In this document: positions 14,684-23,886 of the stretch, piece after piece
Layout of the letters: every line of letters starts with the position of its first letter
How positions within the stretch are numbered: position 1 is the stretch's first letter
NCBI GenBank assembly: GCA_023150835.1
Contig: JAKLKB010000030.1
Span: 1-55,531, forward strand
Source: Myxococcota bacterium
Lineage (GTDB): Bacteria > Myxococcota_C > UBA6777
DNA: 55,531 nt
Direction: 5' to 3'
Notes under the pieces: generated by a model
Databases searched by the model: none
What the model was told of the DNA's origin: nothing
The model's input: the letters and a program-made list of their open reading frames with translations, nothing else
Program-made: the position numbers and the translations under genes

Positions 14684-17413
14684 ATGACACAGATGCGTGA
14701 TAGACAAAGGCTTGCTCTCCTCCAAAAGCCTTTTGCTGGATGGGTGCTGGCTCTTTTTGTGGTCGCATCGAGCGTTGCAACGCTCGGATGCAAGGGCAGC
14801 ACCGCTCCCCAAGTAGGCGTCTTCCCGATCAAGGTGGTTGCCCTCACCAGCGACAAAGTCGGTATCCCCAAAGCCAAAGTCAGCATCAACAATACGATGC
14901 TCGGAGAAACCGACCAGTTCGGCACTTTTGTGGGAACTTATCGCGGGAAAGTCCAAGACAAGATCCGCATCAAAGTCGAAGGAGCAGGGCAAGACAACTA
15001 CATGATCATGACCAGCCGCTTGCGCCTGCGAAAAACCGCGCATGGCCTTGCGCCTGCTGAGATCAAAGTCGAAGCCTTCCTGCGTCAGCCCCCTCCCGAT
15101 GCCGAAACCTCTCCCAACCCCCCTCCCAACCCCCCTCCTGCTGATCCAAACGCCACCGGCAACGCCAGCAATGCCACAGCCTCGAATACAGGCAGCAACC
15201 AAGCCACCGTCCCCTCAAAAGGCCCCGATCCCACCCCCGAAAGACCCCCCCCCCCGGCCGAAGAGCGAGGTACGGATTCTCCACCGATCCGAACGCCCCG
15301 ACCTGTTGGCCCCGAAACTCCACCCAAGCCACGCATCAGCGGAAAGTACCGCATCAAGGTCATCGCCAATGTCAGCGGTATCCAAGTGCTCAAAGGAAAG
15401 AAACCACAAGGCGTCATCCGTATCCCCGAAGGCATCGTCTCTGTCAAACACGTAGACAAAAGCGAGTCCCCGCAGCCCGTCACCATTACACTCAAAGCCC
15501 GTAAACCGTGGCTTTACAAAACGCCCGAAGTCACACGAGATGTCGCGCTGAATGTTTCCCAAGAAGAATACGAGATCCGCGTAGACTTTGAAAAAGCCCC
15601 GCCCTTTAAGATCATGGCCCGCGCAAATATCCCCGGAATCCGCGTATCGATGGGCAAAGACAAACAAGAGATCGCCGATCCCAACAACCCCGTTGCTTTC
15701 GAATACACAGGCAAACCCAAAACCCTCACCTTGGTCTTTGTCCCTGCCGATCGAAAAGTCAAGCCTCGACGAATCACCAAAAAAGTCCAACTCGAAGCGG
15801 GAAAGTTCGAATACACCGCCGATACCGCCGAGTTCAAAGCTCCTGAACCCGCTGCCGCCCCCCGCGATCCCGAACCACCCGCACGCGATCGCGAACCCGC
15901 TGTCGCTGTCCGTGATCGCGAACCTGCCGCCGCTACCCGCGACCCCGAACCACCCGCACGCGATCGCGATCCTGCTGTCGCTGTCCGTGATCGTGAACCT
16001 GCCGCACGTGATTCTGAACCTGTCGTGCCTGTTCTTACCCGCGAACCCGCCAAAACTTTCAGCGGAAAGTTCGCCATCACCGTCACCAGCACCGCCAAAG
16101 GGGCCGTCTACAAAAATGGCCGCAAAGTCGGCTCGATCTCCTCCGATGGCGGAAGCTACGTGGTCAAACACACCGACAAAAGCTCCTCTCCCAAACCCAT
16201 CACCATCAAAGTTCGCGCAGCCAAAGCCGATGCCTTCAAAAAACGCGATGTCGAACAAGAAGTTGCACTCGAAGCAGGTCGCGAAACCTACACCTCCGAG
16301 ATCCAATTTGAAAAACGGCCCGGCATCGTCATCAAAGCCTACGCCAACCAAAAAGGCACTCGCATCTCGCTCAAAGGAAAACCCCAAGGCGAGATCGTCG
16401 AGCCTGAGAAGCCCCTCTCGATCGACTACGACGGCTCTCCGCGTGGCAGCCTCACCGTCCTGTTTGTTCCTCCCGGAAACAGCTTCAAACCCCGCAAAGT
16501 CACCAAAACGGTTCGCCTCCAAAGCGGTGTGTTTGAATACGAAGTCCGCGCCGAGTTTAGCGAAGTCGACACAGGCTCCGAAGTCACCCTCAAACCCAAC
16601 TGCTTTCGCCGTTCCAAAGGAAAAAAACGCGTTGTCGTGTTGAAAGCCTCGGCAGGTACGGCATTTTCGCTCAAAAGCTCCGAAGGCGTAGATTGCGAAG
16701 GCGAGTCCCTCTCCAAAACAGGCAAGGCTGGCTTGATCAAAGTCCAGATGCCTGCGGGCTTTGTGCGCGTGATCGCTCAGTTCCCCGATGGGGCCAAAAG
16801 CGAAAAGACCTTTGAAGTCGCCGATGGCGGTGGCAATATGACCGTCTCGTTCTCCCAAGGCGGCAAGCGTTGCAACCTCGACCGCATCCAAGCCAAGATC
16901 CGCAACAGCATCTTCCTCGAAGAAGAAGAAGTCGCTTGCCTGCGCAATGTTCAAAAATCCAATTCGCAATACTTCTCTGCGCATACCTCCCTTTCTCGCT
17001 TCTACTGCCACAAACGCGCCTACAAAAACGGCATCAGCGTTCTTGATGAACTCTACAAAGACCCGCGCAATCGCTTTCAACCCTATCCCGCCATGAGTCT
17101 TGGCATCGAGTACAGCCGCTGTAAAAGCTACGATCGCTCGCTTGATCTTCTCCGTCAGGCCGAACGCACCGCCAACCGCTTCGCCGCCGCAGACAAGTAC
17201 GTCAACCAAAAATCCCTCTACAAAGCCCTTGCAGAAGTCTATGAACGCCGATACTACAGCAAAAAGAACATTACCGATCTTCGCCGTTCGCTCAAATCCT
17301 TCGAACGTTTGGGCGATATCTTGCGTGGGGATGACGACGACAAGTCTTACGCGCAAAAGAACATCACGCGCCTCAAATCCCTGCTCAGCAAACGCGGTGG
17401 CTTGGAAGAGTAA
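14684..17413 (+). CDS. Large lipoprotein with duplicated beta modules and helical tail
   Basis: A 909 aa predicted lipoprotein. The signal ends ASSVATLGCKGS, with Cys in a lipobox. An N-terminal beta domain (FPIKVVALTSDKVGIPKAKV) is followed by a Pro-rich linker. Then two homologous ~165-residue modules occur, one starting SGKYRIKVIANVSGIQVLKG and the other SGKFAITVTSTAKGAVYKNG. Each holds a PEGA-like strand pattern and ends in a KPR(R/K)(I/V)TK(K/T)V(Q/R)L segment. They are separated by an Arg/Glu/Pro linker with a 25-residue repeat. A third beta region and a TPR-like helical C-terminus (YKNGISVLDELYKDPRN) complete it. The role is unknown; it is probably a periplasmic or surface scaffold. 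The ATG at 14684 has GGAG 8 bp upstream. A long open frame on the opposite strand is a codon-bias shadow. Confidence 0.8.
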   Translation: MTQMRDRQRLALLQKPFAGWVLALFVVASSVATLGCKGSTAPQVGVFPIKVVALTSDKVGIPKAKVSINNTMLGETDQFGTFVGTYRGKVQDKIRIKVEGAGQDNYMIMTSRLRLRKTAHGLAPAEIKVEAFLRQPPPDAETSPNPPPNPPPADPNATGNASNATASNTGSNQATVPSKGPDPTPERPPPPAEERGTDSPPIRTPRPVGPETPPKPRISGKYRIKVIANVSGIQVLKGKKPQGVIRIPEGIVSVKHVDKSESPQPVTITLKARKPWLYKTPEVTRDVALNVSQEEYEIRVDFEKAPPFKIMARANIPGIRVSMGKDKQEIADPNNPVAFEYTGKPKTLTLVFVPADRKVKPRRITKKVQLEAGKFEYTADTAEFKAPEPAAAPRDPEPPARDREPAVAVRDREPAAATRDPEPPARDRDPAVAVRDREPAARDSEPVVPVLTREPAKTFSGKFAITVTSTAKGAVYKNGRKVGSISSDGGSYVVKHTDKSSSPKPITIKVRAAKADAFKKRDVEQEVALEAGRETYTSEIQFEKRPGIVIKAYANQKGTRISLKGKPQGEIVEPEKPLSIDYDGSPRGSLTVLFVPPGNSFKPRKVTKTVRLQSGVFEYEVRAEFSEVDTGSEVTLKPNCFRRSKGKKRVVVLKASAGTAFSLKSSEGVDCEGESLSKTGKAGLIKVQMPAGFVRVIAQFPDGAKSEKTFEVADGGGNMTVSFSQGGKRCNLDRIQAKIRNSIFLEEEEVACLRNVQKSNSQYFSAHTSLSRFYCHKRAYKNGISVLDELYKDPRNRFQPYPAMSLGIEYSRCKSYDRSLDLLRQAERTANRFAAADKYVNQKSLYKALAEVYERRYYSKKNITDLRRSLKSFERLGDILRGDDDDKSYAQKNITRLKSLLSKRGGLEE
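15861..16010. repeat. Tandem 75 bp repeat encoding an R/D/E/P linker
   Basis: Two copies with a 75 bp period (starting 15861 and 15936), each encoding 25 residues beginning RDPEPPARDR and continuing EPAVAVRDREP. It is in frame, so copy-number change would lengthen or shorten the linker of the 909 aa protein without breaking it. Confidence 0.7.
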
Positions 17414-17551
17414 TTCACCGCTTTGAGCCACGCGAGGGACGCTTTTCGCCACTCGCTCTCTCTTTCTCTTGCCGCGATGCGCCGACCCCCTTTGATCAAA
17501 CCGCCCTTGTCTGGGTGGTTTGGTCTTGGGGCTTTTCCTCGGAGCTTTTGA

Positions 17552-19372
17552 GTGGCTCTCCTGAAACGGATGTTCGATCTCTGGAGGTGGTTTGAATTGC
17601 GCTATGCACAGTGGTTTTTGATCGGGTTGTTTTTGGCTCACATCGGATGCACAAAAACGGATCCTCCAACAACGAATACAACAAATACAACAAATACAAC
17701 GAATACAACGAATACAACGAACCCACCAAACACGCGCAAAGGTGCTTCTTCCAACGCATCTTCTTCATCTTCTTTTCCGCGTGTTGTTTTGCCCAAAGCA
17801 ACGCTCGATCCGACATGGTGGCCGAAAAGTTGGTTGGCGGCCATCGTTTCGGATTACAAGGTGCTGTTTCCTTTGCTCGGTCCCCAAGCCCGAGGAACAG
17901 AGACGCATCGAGCCGCGATGGCTTTGCGAAAAAACGATCTGATGGCTTATCTCAAAAAGCCCGTTGATCCGAAAAAAAAGATGTCTCGCGATGCGCAGAT
18001 CCTTCGCGGACGGCTGTTGCTTCGCGCCGCACGTTTTTACGCAGAGCTTTCCGAACTTGTGCTTGCGCTTAGCGAGGATGTTTTTTCTCAACGCTTTGCT
18101 CTTCGACAACGCCTTCAAATCGGCCAACTCTTTCCTCTTTACCGAGGCCGTTTGCTGTGCCTTCGCAAAAACTTCAAAGCCGCACAAGAACAGTGGAGCC
18201 TCGCAGAAAAAATCACCCCCCCAAACCGCCGATCCCGCCTTGCTTTTTGGAAGGCCCTTTGCCAAGACTCCCCCCTCGCCCAAAAAAACAGCCTTCTCGA
18301 ACAATCCGACTTTTCAAAAGATCCCGATACTTGGGCTGATTGGATGCTCGTTCGCGCTTTTTGGAGCCTCTCTCCAAACAACAAACCGCAATCCCCCACT
18401 CCCCGCGCCGAACTCTACTTTGCTTTGACCCAAGATGCCCCAAAGATCCCCTATGATGCCCTTCGTTCCGTCATGGACGAAGAAACCATCAAAGAAGGCG
18501 ACGTCGACGCAACGCTCGAATACTACGATCCCGGCCTACCTTGGTTGCTTGCACAACACCACGCCCGCAAAGCCCTTCACGCTTTCCAACAGATCGATCC
18601 CGCCGATCCCAGCGCTGCTCTCGGCCAAGCCGAAGCCTTCGCTTTGCTCGGCCTGCACCAACAAGCCACACAAGCCGTCCATCTCTTTCTCAAAACACCA
18701 CCCAAACAGATCGATTGGGCGATGCAAGTGTTTTCGCCTTTCCTCTCCCCCAACGATCTGCTCCTTCGCGCACGTTTGCTGCGTCTGCGCCTTCTTTCCT
18801 CGACCAACAAAGCTGCTCACAAAACCGCGCTCGATGGCCTCCAACAACTCCACGATCAACACCCACATTGCCCTGCTCGCCTTTGGATCGCTGAAACGTC
18901 CTTGTATCGGGAAAATACACCCAAACATTACAACACGATCCTTGCCTGTGCAGACCTTTCCACCGATCTGCTCAAACAATTGCAATCTTCGCTCGATCAA
19001 CAGACCGACGGTGCCAAGTACGTCGCCCAAAATCGCCTGACTCGCTATGCTTTGCGGGCCTTCTTCCAAACTGCCGCACAGTCCGCACTTTTTCACGGCG
19101 ACCGCGAACGTGCCGTCCGTTGGTTCGAGCTTTTGCACCAAAAAGATCAACCTTATCTGATCGGCGGCGACAACCAAGCCGCGCAGATCCTCTCCACCAC
19201 ACGCGCTTATCTGCGTATGTCGCGTTGGGGTGTCGCTTACCTCTTCCTCGGTAAAAATCGCCAAACCTACCCCTCGCTCAACCAGCCATGGGCTTTGCTT
19301 GGAACTCTTCGGATCTTCCGAGGCATGAGCGCAAATGACGGCGGCGGCGGACCGGGACCCAAAGGCGATTGA
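17552..19372 (+). CDS. Helical-repeat lipoprotein with Thr/Asn linker
   Basis: A 606 aa predicted lipoprotein. The hydrophobic signal WFLIGLFLAHIGC ends at a lipobox Cys. A low-complexity (TTN)6 linker and Ser-rich stretch follow. The rest is all-helical with degenerate TPR-like pairs (for example ARKALHAFQQIDPADPSAAL, then AEAFALLGLHQQATQAVHLF). No enzymatic motif is seen. The GTG at 17552 has GGAG 7 bp upstream; an ATG 18 bp later is possible. The stop lies 26 bp before the start of the first peptide-binding protein, so this gene probably leads the transporter operon. It could supply an outer-membrane or periplasmic partner for it (inference). It ends in a Gly-rich tail. Confidence 0.72.
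   Translation: MALLKRMFDLWRWFELRYAQWFLIGLFLAHIGCTKTDPPTTNTTNTTNTTNTTNTTNPPNTRKGASSNASSSSSFPRVVLPKATLDPTWWPKSWLAAIVSDYKVLFPLLGPQARGTETHRAAMALRKNDLMAYLKKPVDPKKKMSRDAQILRGRLLLRAARFYAELSELVLALSEDVFSQRFALRQRLQIGQLFPLYRGRLLCLRKNFKAAQEQWSLAEKITPPNRRSRLAFWKALCQDSPLAQKNSLLEQSDFSKDPDTWADWMLVRAFWSLSPNNKPQSPTPRAELYFALTQDAPKIPYDALRSVMDEETIKEGDVDATLEYYDPGLPWLLAQHHARKALHAFQQIDPADPSAALGQAEAFALLGLHQQATQAVHLFLKTPPKQIDWAMQVFSPFLSPNDLLLRARLLRLRLLSSTNKAAHKTALDGLQQLHDQHPHCPARLWIAETSLYRENTPKHYNTILACADLSTDLLKQLQSSLDQQTDGAKYVAQNRLTRYALRAFFQTAAQSALFHGDRERAVRWFELLHQKDQPYLIGGDNQAAQILSTTRAYLRMSRWGVAYLFLGKNRQTYPSLNQPWALLGTLRIFRGMSANDGGGGPGPKGD
17669..17722. repeat. In-frame 9 bp tandem repeat (6 units)
   Basis: Six units of ACAACRAAY encode (Thr-Thr-Asn)6 directly after the lipobox region of the lipoprotein at 17552-19372. 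Because the unit is three codons, slippage would vary linker length without causing frameshifts. Confidence 0.85.
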
Positions 19373-19398
19373 ATTCGCGCAAACAAGGAGAACTTGCT

Positions 19399-20958
19399 GT
19401 GAGAGCTAGAGATCGATGGCAAAAAGGGCATCGCCCCTTGATCTGCGTTGCGGTGGCTCTGTGTCTCGGATGGACGATGGGATGGGCTGCTCCTCCTCCC
19501 CTCAAATACGCCGAAGACCGCGCCCCTTCAAGCCTCAATCCCATCTATGCGGATGATATGTATTCTGAGCGCGCCTCCGAATTAATCTTCGAACGTTTGA
19601 TCGGCTTTGACAAAGTTCAAAAGCCCGCACCCATGCTCGCCACCAAGTGGGTCGTCGGCGAAGACAAAAAATCCATCACCATGACCCTTCGACAAGGCGT
19701 CAAGTGGCACGATGGCGAAGCCTTTACCGCCCAAGACGTCGACTTCACCATCAAGATGATGACCAGCCAACGCTCCCAGATCGCCGACCGCTATCTGGCG
19801 CAGATCATCAAAAAAGTGACAGTCTCCGATCCACACACCATCCTCATCGAATTCAAAAAAGCCCTCAGCAAGCCCGAGCGCTGGTTTCAATTCAAGATCA
19901 TCCCCAAACACCGCTTCAAATCGGGCATGGTCACGCGCACCGATTACTTTAGTCAAAAACCCTTCGGCACTGGGATCTTTCAGTTCAACAAATGGGACGG
20001 TCGAAAGATCATCCTCCGGCGAAACAGCAGCCACTGGGGCCCCAAAAAGACCAAACTCTCCGGCGCGACGCTTCAGATCATCCCCGACAAAAACATCCAA
20101 GTCGAAGTCCTCCGATACGGCGGCATCGACGCGATCATCCGCGTTCGTCCAAAAGATCTCCCCACCTTCGAGCGCGATCAAAACGTCCGCTTGTATCCGT
20201 ACTCGACCAACGACTGGTGGTACATCGGCCTCAATCACAAAGGCGTCTTTCGTGATCGCGGTGTCCGCGAAGCCTTTGTGTATGCCCTTGACCGCGAATC
20301 CTTGCGCAGCGCCCACCTCGGCGACGGGCAGGTGATCAGCGGCCCTTTTTCCCCCAATGATCCGCTCTACAACTTTTCGATCACTCCGCGCAGCCAAGAT
20401 GCCGAAAAAGCCGGCCAACTGCTCGATAGTGCAGGCTGGAAAAAAGCAGGCGAGTTTCGCAAAAAAGGCGGTAAAACCTTAAAAGTCCGCATGGTCTTGC
20501 CCAAAAGCAAAGACTCTTACAAGCCCTTGGTCTTGGGGATTCAAGGCGAGTTGCGCAAAGTCGGCGTAGACGTCGAATTGGTGTGGCTCAACGATGCCGC
20601 ATGGTCGCGTGAGATCTTCATCAAAAAAGGTTTCGATATGACCCTTCATATCTGGAACTTTGACGATCTCTCCACCATCTACCCGCTCTTTCACTCTCGT
20701 GGTTCGCGCAATTACATCGGCTACAAAAGCAAAGAAGTCGACAATCTCTTGCGCAAAGCCACCCTCACCACCGACCCCGTGATCTACAAAGCCATCTACG
20801 GAAAACTTCACAAGATCCTTCACGACGAAGTCCCTTACATCTTTCTTTGGTCTCTCACCAACTATTCGTCGGTGGTCTCGCGTGTCGAAAAAGTGACCAT
20901 CCACCCCTTCAATTATTTTCATTATGTGTCGGAGTGGAGAAAGCGCGTCGCAGAGTAA
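19399..20958 (+). CDS. Peptide-type ABC transporter substrate-binding protein 1
   Basis: A 519 aa SBP_bac_5 (DppA/OppA-like) protein. The signal peptide LICVAVALCLGWTMGWA is followed by the mature start APPPLKYAEDRAPSSLNPIY. Family hallmarks are LTLRQGVKWHDG-type (here MTLRQGVKWHDGEAFTAQDV), FSPNDPLY, a DFTIKMM segment and EVLRYGGIDAII. It should bind oligopeptides or similar solutes in the periplasm and deliver them to the permeases encoded downstream. GTG at 19399 is chosen with AAGGAG 8 bp upstream; the open frame begins at a TTG 30 bp earlier that overlaps the previous gene. Roughly two thirds of residues match the second binding protein at 22271. It lies 42 bp before the first permease. 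Confidence 0.92.
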   Translation: MRARDRWQKGHRPLICVAVALCLGWTMGWAAPPPLKYAEDRAPSSLNPIYADDMYSERASELIFERLIGFDKVQKPAPMLATKWVVGEDKKSITMTLRQGVKWHDGEAFTAQDVDFTIKMMTSQRSQIADRYLAQIIKKVTVSDPHTILIEFKKALSKPERWFQFKIIPKHRFKSGMVTRTDYFSQKPFGTGIFQFNKWDGRKIILRRNSSHWGPKKTKLSGATLQIIPDKNIQVEVLRYGGIDAIIRVRPKDLPTFERDQNVRLYPYSTNDWWYIGLNHKGVFRDRGVREAFVYALDRESLRSAHLGDGQVISGPFSPNDPLYNFSITPRSQDAEKAGQLLDSAGWKKAGEFRKKGGKTLKVRMVLPKSKDSYKPLVLGIQGELRKVGVDVELVWLNDAAWSREIFIKKGFDMTLHIWNFDDLSTIYPLFHSRGSRNYIGYKSKEVDNLLRKATLTTDPVIYKAIYGKLHKILHDEVPYIFLWSLTNYSSVVSRVEKVTIHPFNYFHYVSEWRKRVAE

Positions 20959-21000
20959 TGTTCTCTTTGGTTCATCCCTCAACGGAGCGATCTCGACGTC

Positions 21001-22005
21001 ATGGAAATCCTTCGCATCATCGCAAAAACCGTCTTTTTTTATCTGTTGGTGATCCTTGGGGCGACTTTTGTCATGTACGCTCTTTTGTGGGCTGCCCCGG
21101 GCGATCTAACGGACGTGCTTTGCCCCAAAGGCTGCGAGCCAGAAATGCGCCGAGAACTGATCAAAACGTGGGGCCTTGACAAGCCAATGATCGTTCAATA
21201 TGGCCGATGGTTGGGGGATGCTGCACGTTTTCGCTTTGGAACGTCGGTCTCTTTGCGACAAGGAGCGCCTGTCACCGAACTGCTCGCTCCTGCCATGCGG
21301 ATCACCGCATGGATGGTGTTGGGGGCTGCTTTGTTGACGTTGTTTCTGGCCTTTTTTTTGTGCTGGCGGCCCCTGCGCTTCTTTTCTCGGTGGCTGCTGC
21401 GGTTGGGCCAATTTCCTTTGGTTGTGTTGTCCTTCGCTCCGTTGTATATCCTCGCCTATTGGTCGGTGATGTTGACGAGCCGTGGGCCGGCTTGGTTGGT
21501 TCAGCAAGGGTGGCTTGACCCCAAAACCCTCGGACGTTGGCGTGATCTGGACTTGATCCCTTTTGGGCAACAAGTCAGCGATGAAGCGGGATGGCTGACC
21601 TTGATCCCGTTTTTTGTTTCGATGGTGTTGCTTGCCCTCGGCAACAACAACCTCGCCGAACAAGCGTCAAGTTTGCGCGGCGAGATCGAACACCTCAAAG
21701 GGCAGGACTTTATGCGGGCTGTTCGTGCGAAAGGTGCGTCTTTTTGGGCGCATTTTCTCCATAACTTGCTCCTGCCTGTCACGCAGTTCTTTAGTACGCG
21801 TGCCATCCTTTTGCTCGGTACGGTGGTGATTATCGAAACCATCATGAGCATCAACGGCGTGGGATGGCTGCTTTGGCAAGCTGCCGAGATGCGCGATACA
21901 CCTGTTGTCCTCGCCATCGCCTTGTTCGCAACGGTGCTTGCGAGTCTCCTTCAGATGCTCAACGAGATCGCGCTCAAACTGATCGACCCACGTTTGCGCC
22001 GATAA
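21001..22005 (+). CDS. ABC transporter permease, DppB/OppB type
   Basis: A 334 aa inner-membrane permease with about six membrane segments: near 10-31, then ITAWMVLGAALLTLFLAFFL, FPLVVLSFAPLYILAYW, TLIPFFVSMVLLAL, ILLLGTVVIIETIMS and VVLAIALFATVLASLL. The EAA loop that contacts the ATPases is FMRAVRAKGASFWAHFLHN. The N-terminal motif APGDLTDVLCPKG and the following WGLDKPMIVQYGRWLGD are typical of the family, with the usual FGTS motif. It forms the channel with the permease at 23887-24753 and is driven by the ATPases at 24819 and 25798. The next gene of the operon is separated from it by the TIR element copy C. Confidence 0.93.
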   Translation: MEILRIIAKTVFFYLLVILGATFVMYALLWAAPGDLTDVLCPKGCEPEMRRELIKTWGLDKPMIVQYGRWLGDAARFRFGTSVSLRQGAPVTELLAPAMRITAWMVLGAALLTLFLAFFLCWRPLRFFSRWLLRLGQFPLVVLSFAPLYILAYWSVMLTSRGPAWLVQQGWLDPKTLGRWRDLDLIPFGQQVSDEAGWLTLIPFFVSMVLLALGNNNLAEQASSLRGEIEHLKGQDFMRAVRAKGASFWAHFLHNLLLPVTQFFSTRAILLLGTVVIIETIMSINGVGWLLWQAAEMRDTPVVLAIALFATVLASLLQMLNEIALKLIDPRLRR

Positions 22006-22051
22006 GCACTTCTGTGATTCGACACGAGTCGATACGAGTCCATACGGATCA

Positions 22052-22249
22052 TACGAAATCCGCCCGTTGTGTGAGCGAAATAGGGTAGGGGCAGCCCCCT
22101 GTGGCTGCCCAAGAACAGGGCGGCTACTCGGATTCACTCCTGAATCCCTGCTCACTGTCGAGGGGCCAGCCCCCTGTGGCTGCCCAAGAACAGGGCGGCT
22201 ACAGCGGAGCGCACTCACCCTTACGTGCACACTTCTCTCGGATATCGCA
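22052..22249 (+). repeat. Dispersed TIR element, copy C, with internal duplication
   Basis: Bounded by TACGAAATCC (22052-22061) and GGATATCGCA (22240-22249), 198 bp. It is longer than the other copies because the central hairpin block GCCCCCTGTGGCTGCCCAAG through CAGGGCGGCTAC is present twice (about 22091-22127 and 22166-22202). It is inserted inside the transporter operon, ending 21 bp before the GTG of the second binding protein, and is preceded by short ACGAGTC iterations (22024-22040). Confidence 0.85.
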
Positions 22250-22270
22250 CCAGTACGAGGAGATCCATCC

Positions 22271-23827
22271 GTGCAAAACATCAAGAGAGATCTATCCTTT
22301 GTTCGTTTGTTCTCTGTGTGGGCGGGCATGGCGTTGCTTGCGATGGTCCTTCCTGTCTCCGCCACCCCGTTGAAATACACCGAAGATCGGACGCCTTCGG
22401 TGCTTAACCCGCTGTTTGCGGAGGACATGTACTCTGTGCGTGCTTCCGAACTGGTCTTTGAAAGCCTGATCGGTTGGGACAAAGATCAAAAACCAGCCCC
22501 GATGCTGGCGACCGAATGGTCTGTCGCTCCCGACAAAAAATCCATCTCCCTGACCCTTCGACAAGGTGTCAAGTGGCACGACTCCAAGCCCTTCACCGCC
22601 GAAGACGTCGACTTCACCATCAAAGCGATGACCAGTCGCAGCACTCAGATCGCCGACCGTTATCTGGCGCAGATCATCAAAAACGTTTCTGTCCTCGGCA
22701 CACACCAGATCAAAATCGATTTCAAACAGCCCTTGAGCAAGCCTGAAAAATGGTTGCAATTCAAGATCATCCCCAAACATCGCTTCAAAGGCGGCACCGT
22801 TCAGCGTTCTGACTACTTTAACCAAAAACCCTACGGTACAGGACCGTTTCAATTCCGTTCATGGATCGGGCGAAAGATCCAACTGCGCCGCTTTTCTGGG
22901 CATTGGAGAGGCGACCAGATCCGCCTTGATGGCGTCGCTCTTCAAGCCATCCCCGACAAAAACATCCAACGCGAAGTCCTTCGCTACGGCGGCCTTGATA
23001 CCATTATCCGCGTCCGTCCGAGAGATATCCCCCTCTTTGAACGCGACCAAGGTGTCGGTTTGATGCCTTATTCCACCAACGACTGGTGGTACCTCGGCAT
23101 CAATCATCGAAAAGGCAGTCTCTTCGCGGATCTGCGCGTTCGCCAAGCCTTCATTTATGCCCTCGATCGGGCCGGATTGCGCGATGCCCACCTCGGAGAC
23201 GGCCAGATCATCAGCGGGCCTTTCTCGCCCAACGATCCCCTCTACAACTTTTCCGTAGAAGCCCGCACCCAAGACACCGAAAAAGCCACCAAACTTCTCG
23301 ATGCTGCCGGCTGGAAACTCCCTTCTGGACAGCCTTATCGCAAAAAAGCTGGAAAAGTCCTCAAGCTGGATTTTCTCTTGCCGCGTAGCAGAAATTCATA
23401 CAAAGAACTGTGCCTCGCGATCCAAGGCGAGATGCGCAAGATCGGTGTCAACGTCGAGCTGATCTGGGTCGATGACGCTGCATGGGACCGCCAAGTCTTC
23501 ACCCAAAAGCGCTTCGATATGGTCCTCCACATCTGGAACTTTGATGAACTCTCCACCATCTATCCGCTCTTTCATTCACGCGGAAACCGCAACTACATCA
23601 GCTACAAAAACAAAGAAGTCGACCGCCTCCTCGAACAAGCCACCCGCACCACCGACCCCGTCATCTACAAAGCCATCTACGGAAAAATCCACAAGATCCT
23701 CCACGATGACCTCCCCTACCTTTTCCTCTGGTCTCTCACCAACTACTCCGCAATGTCTGTGCGCGTGAAAAAAGTGACCATCCACCCTTTTAATTATTTC
23801 CATTACGCGCATTCATGGGTAAAATAG
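22271..23827 (+). CDS. Peptide-type ABC transporter substrate-binding protein 2
   Basis: A 518 aa paralog of the protein at 19399, alignable end to end: TPLKYTEDRTPSVLNPLFAE, LTLRQGVKWHDSKPFTAEDV, QFKIIPKHRFKGG, STNDWWYLGINH and LSTIYPLFHSRGNRNYI. The signal peptide is SVWAGMALLAMVLPVSA. The GTG at 22271 has GGAG 8 bp upstream, only a few bases after the end of TIR element copy C. A frame extension upstream would translate the repeat and is rejected. Differences are spread through the protein, for example DSKPF versus DGEAF and an extra Lys/Gly in the HRKGS segment. The two proteins therefore probably differ in ligand preference while sharing the same permease (inference). Confidence 0.92.
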   Translation: MQNIKRDLSFVRLFSVWAGMALLAMVLPVSATPLKYTEDRTPSVLNPLFAEDMYSVRASELVFESLIGWDKDQKPAPMLATEWSVAPDKKSISLTLRQGVKWHDSKPFTAEDVDFTIKAMTSRSTQIADRYLAQIIKNVSVLGTHQIKIDFKQPLSKPEKWLQFKIIPKHRFKGGTVQRSDYFNQKPYGTGPFQFRSWIGRKIQLRRFSGHWRGDQIRLDGVALQAIPDKNIQREVLRYGGLDTIIRVRPRDIPLFERDQGVGLMPYSTNDWWYLGINHRKGSLFADLRVRQAFIYALDRAGLRDAHLGDGQIISGPFSPNDPLYNFSVEARTQDTEKATKLLDAAGWKLPSGQPYRKKAGKVLKLDFLLPRSRNSYKELCLAIQGEMRKIGVNVELIWVDDAAWDRQVFTQKRFDMVLHIWNFDELSTIYPLFHSRGNRNYISYKNKEVDRLLEQATRTTDPVIYKAIYGKIHKILHDDLPYLFLWSLTNYSAMSVRVKKVTIHPFNYFHYAHSWVK

Positions 23828-23886
23828 GGACGTTTTGAGTCTGGTCTTCCTCCTCTCGTTGCCGTGCGTGCGGAAGGTTCGGTACT

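Noticed and set aside
15215-17641. An 808-codon open frame on the minus strand opposite the 909 aa lipoprotein
   Set aside because: Its product is Phe/Gly/Asp-rich low-complexity sequence mirroring the opposite strand's codon bias. It has no signal, domain or ribosome-binding site. The plus-strand gene has a lipobox and module structure.
19690-19710. A TGGCACG motif resembling a sigma54 promoter element
   Set aside because: It lies inside the conserved VKWHDG codons of the binding protein and recurs in the paralog for coding reasons.
22067-22270. An N-terminal extension of binding protein 2 through the repeat element
   Set aside because: It would translate the duplicated hairpin block (APCGCPRTGRL twice) before a normal signal peptide. 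GTG at 22271 has a proper Shine-Dalgarno.
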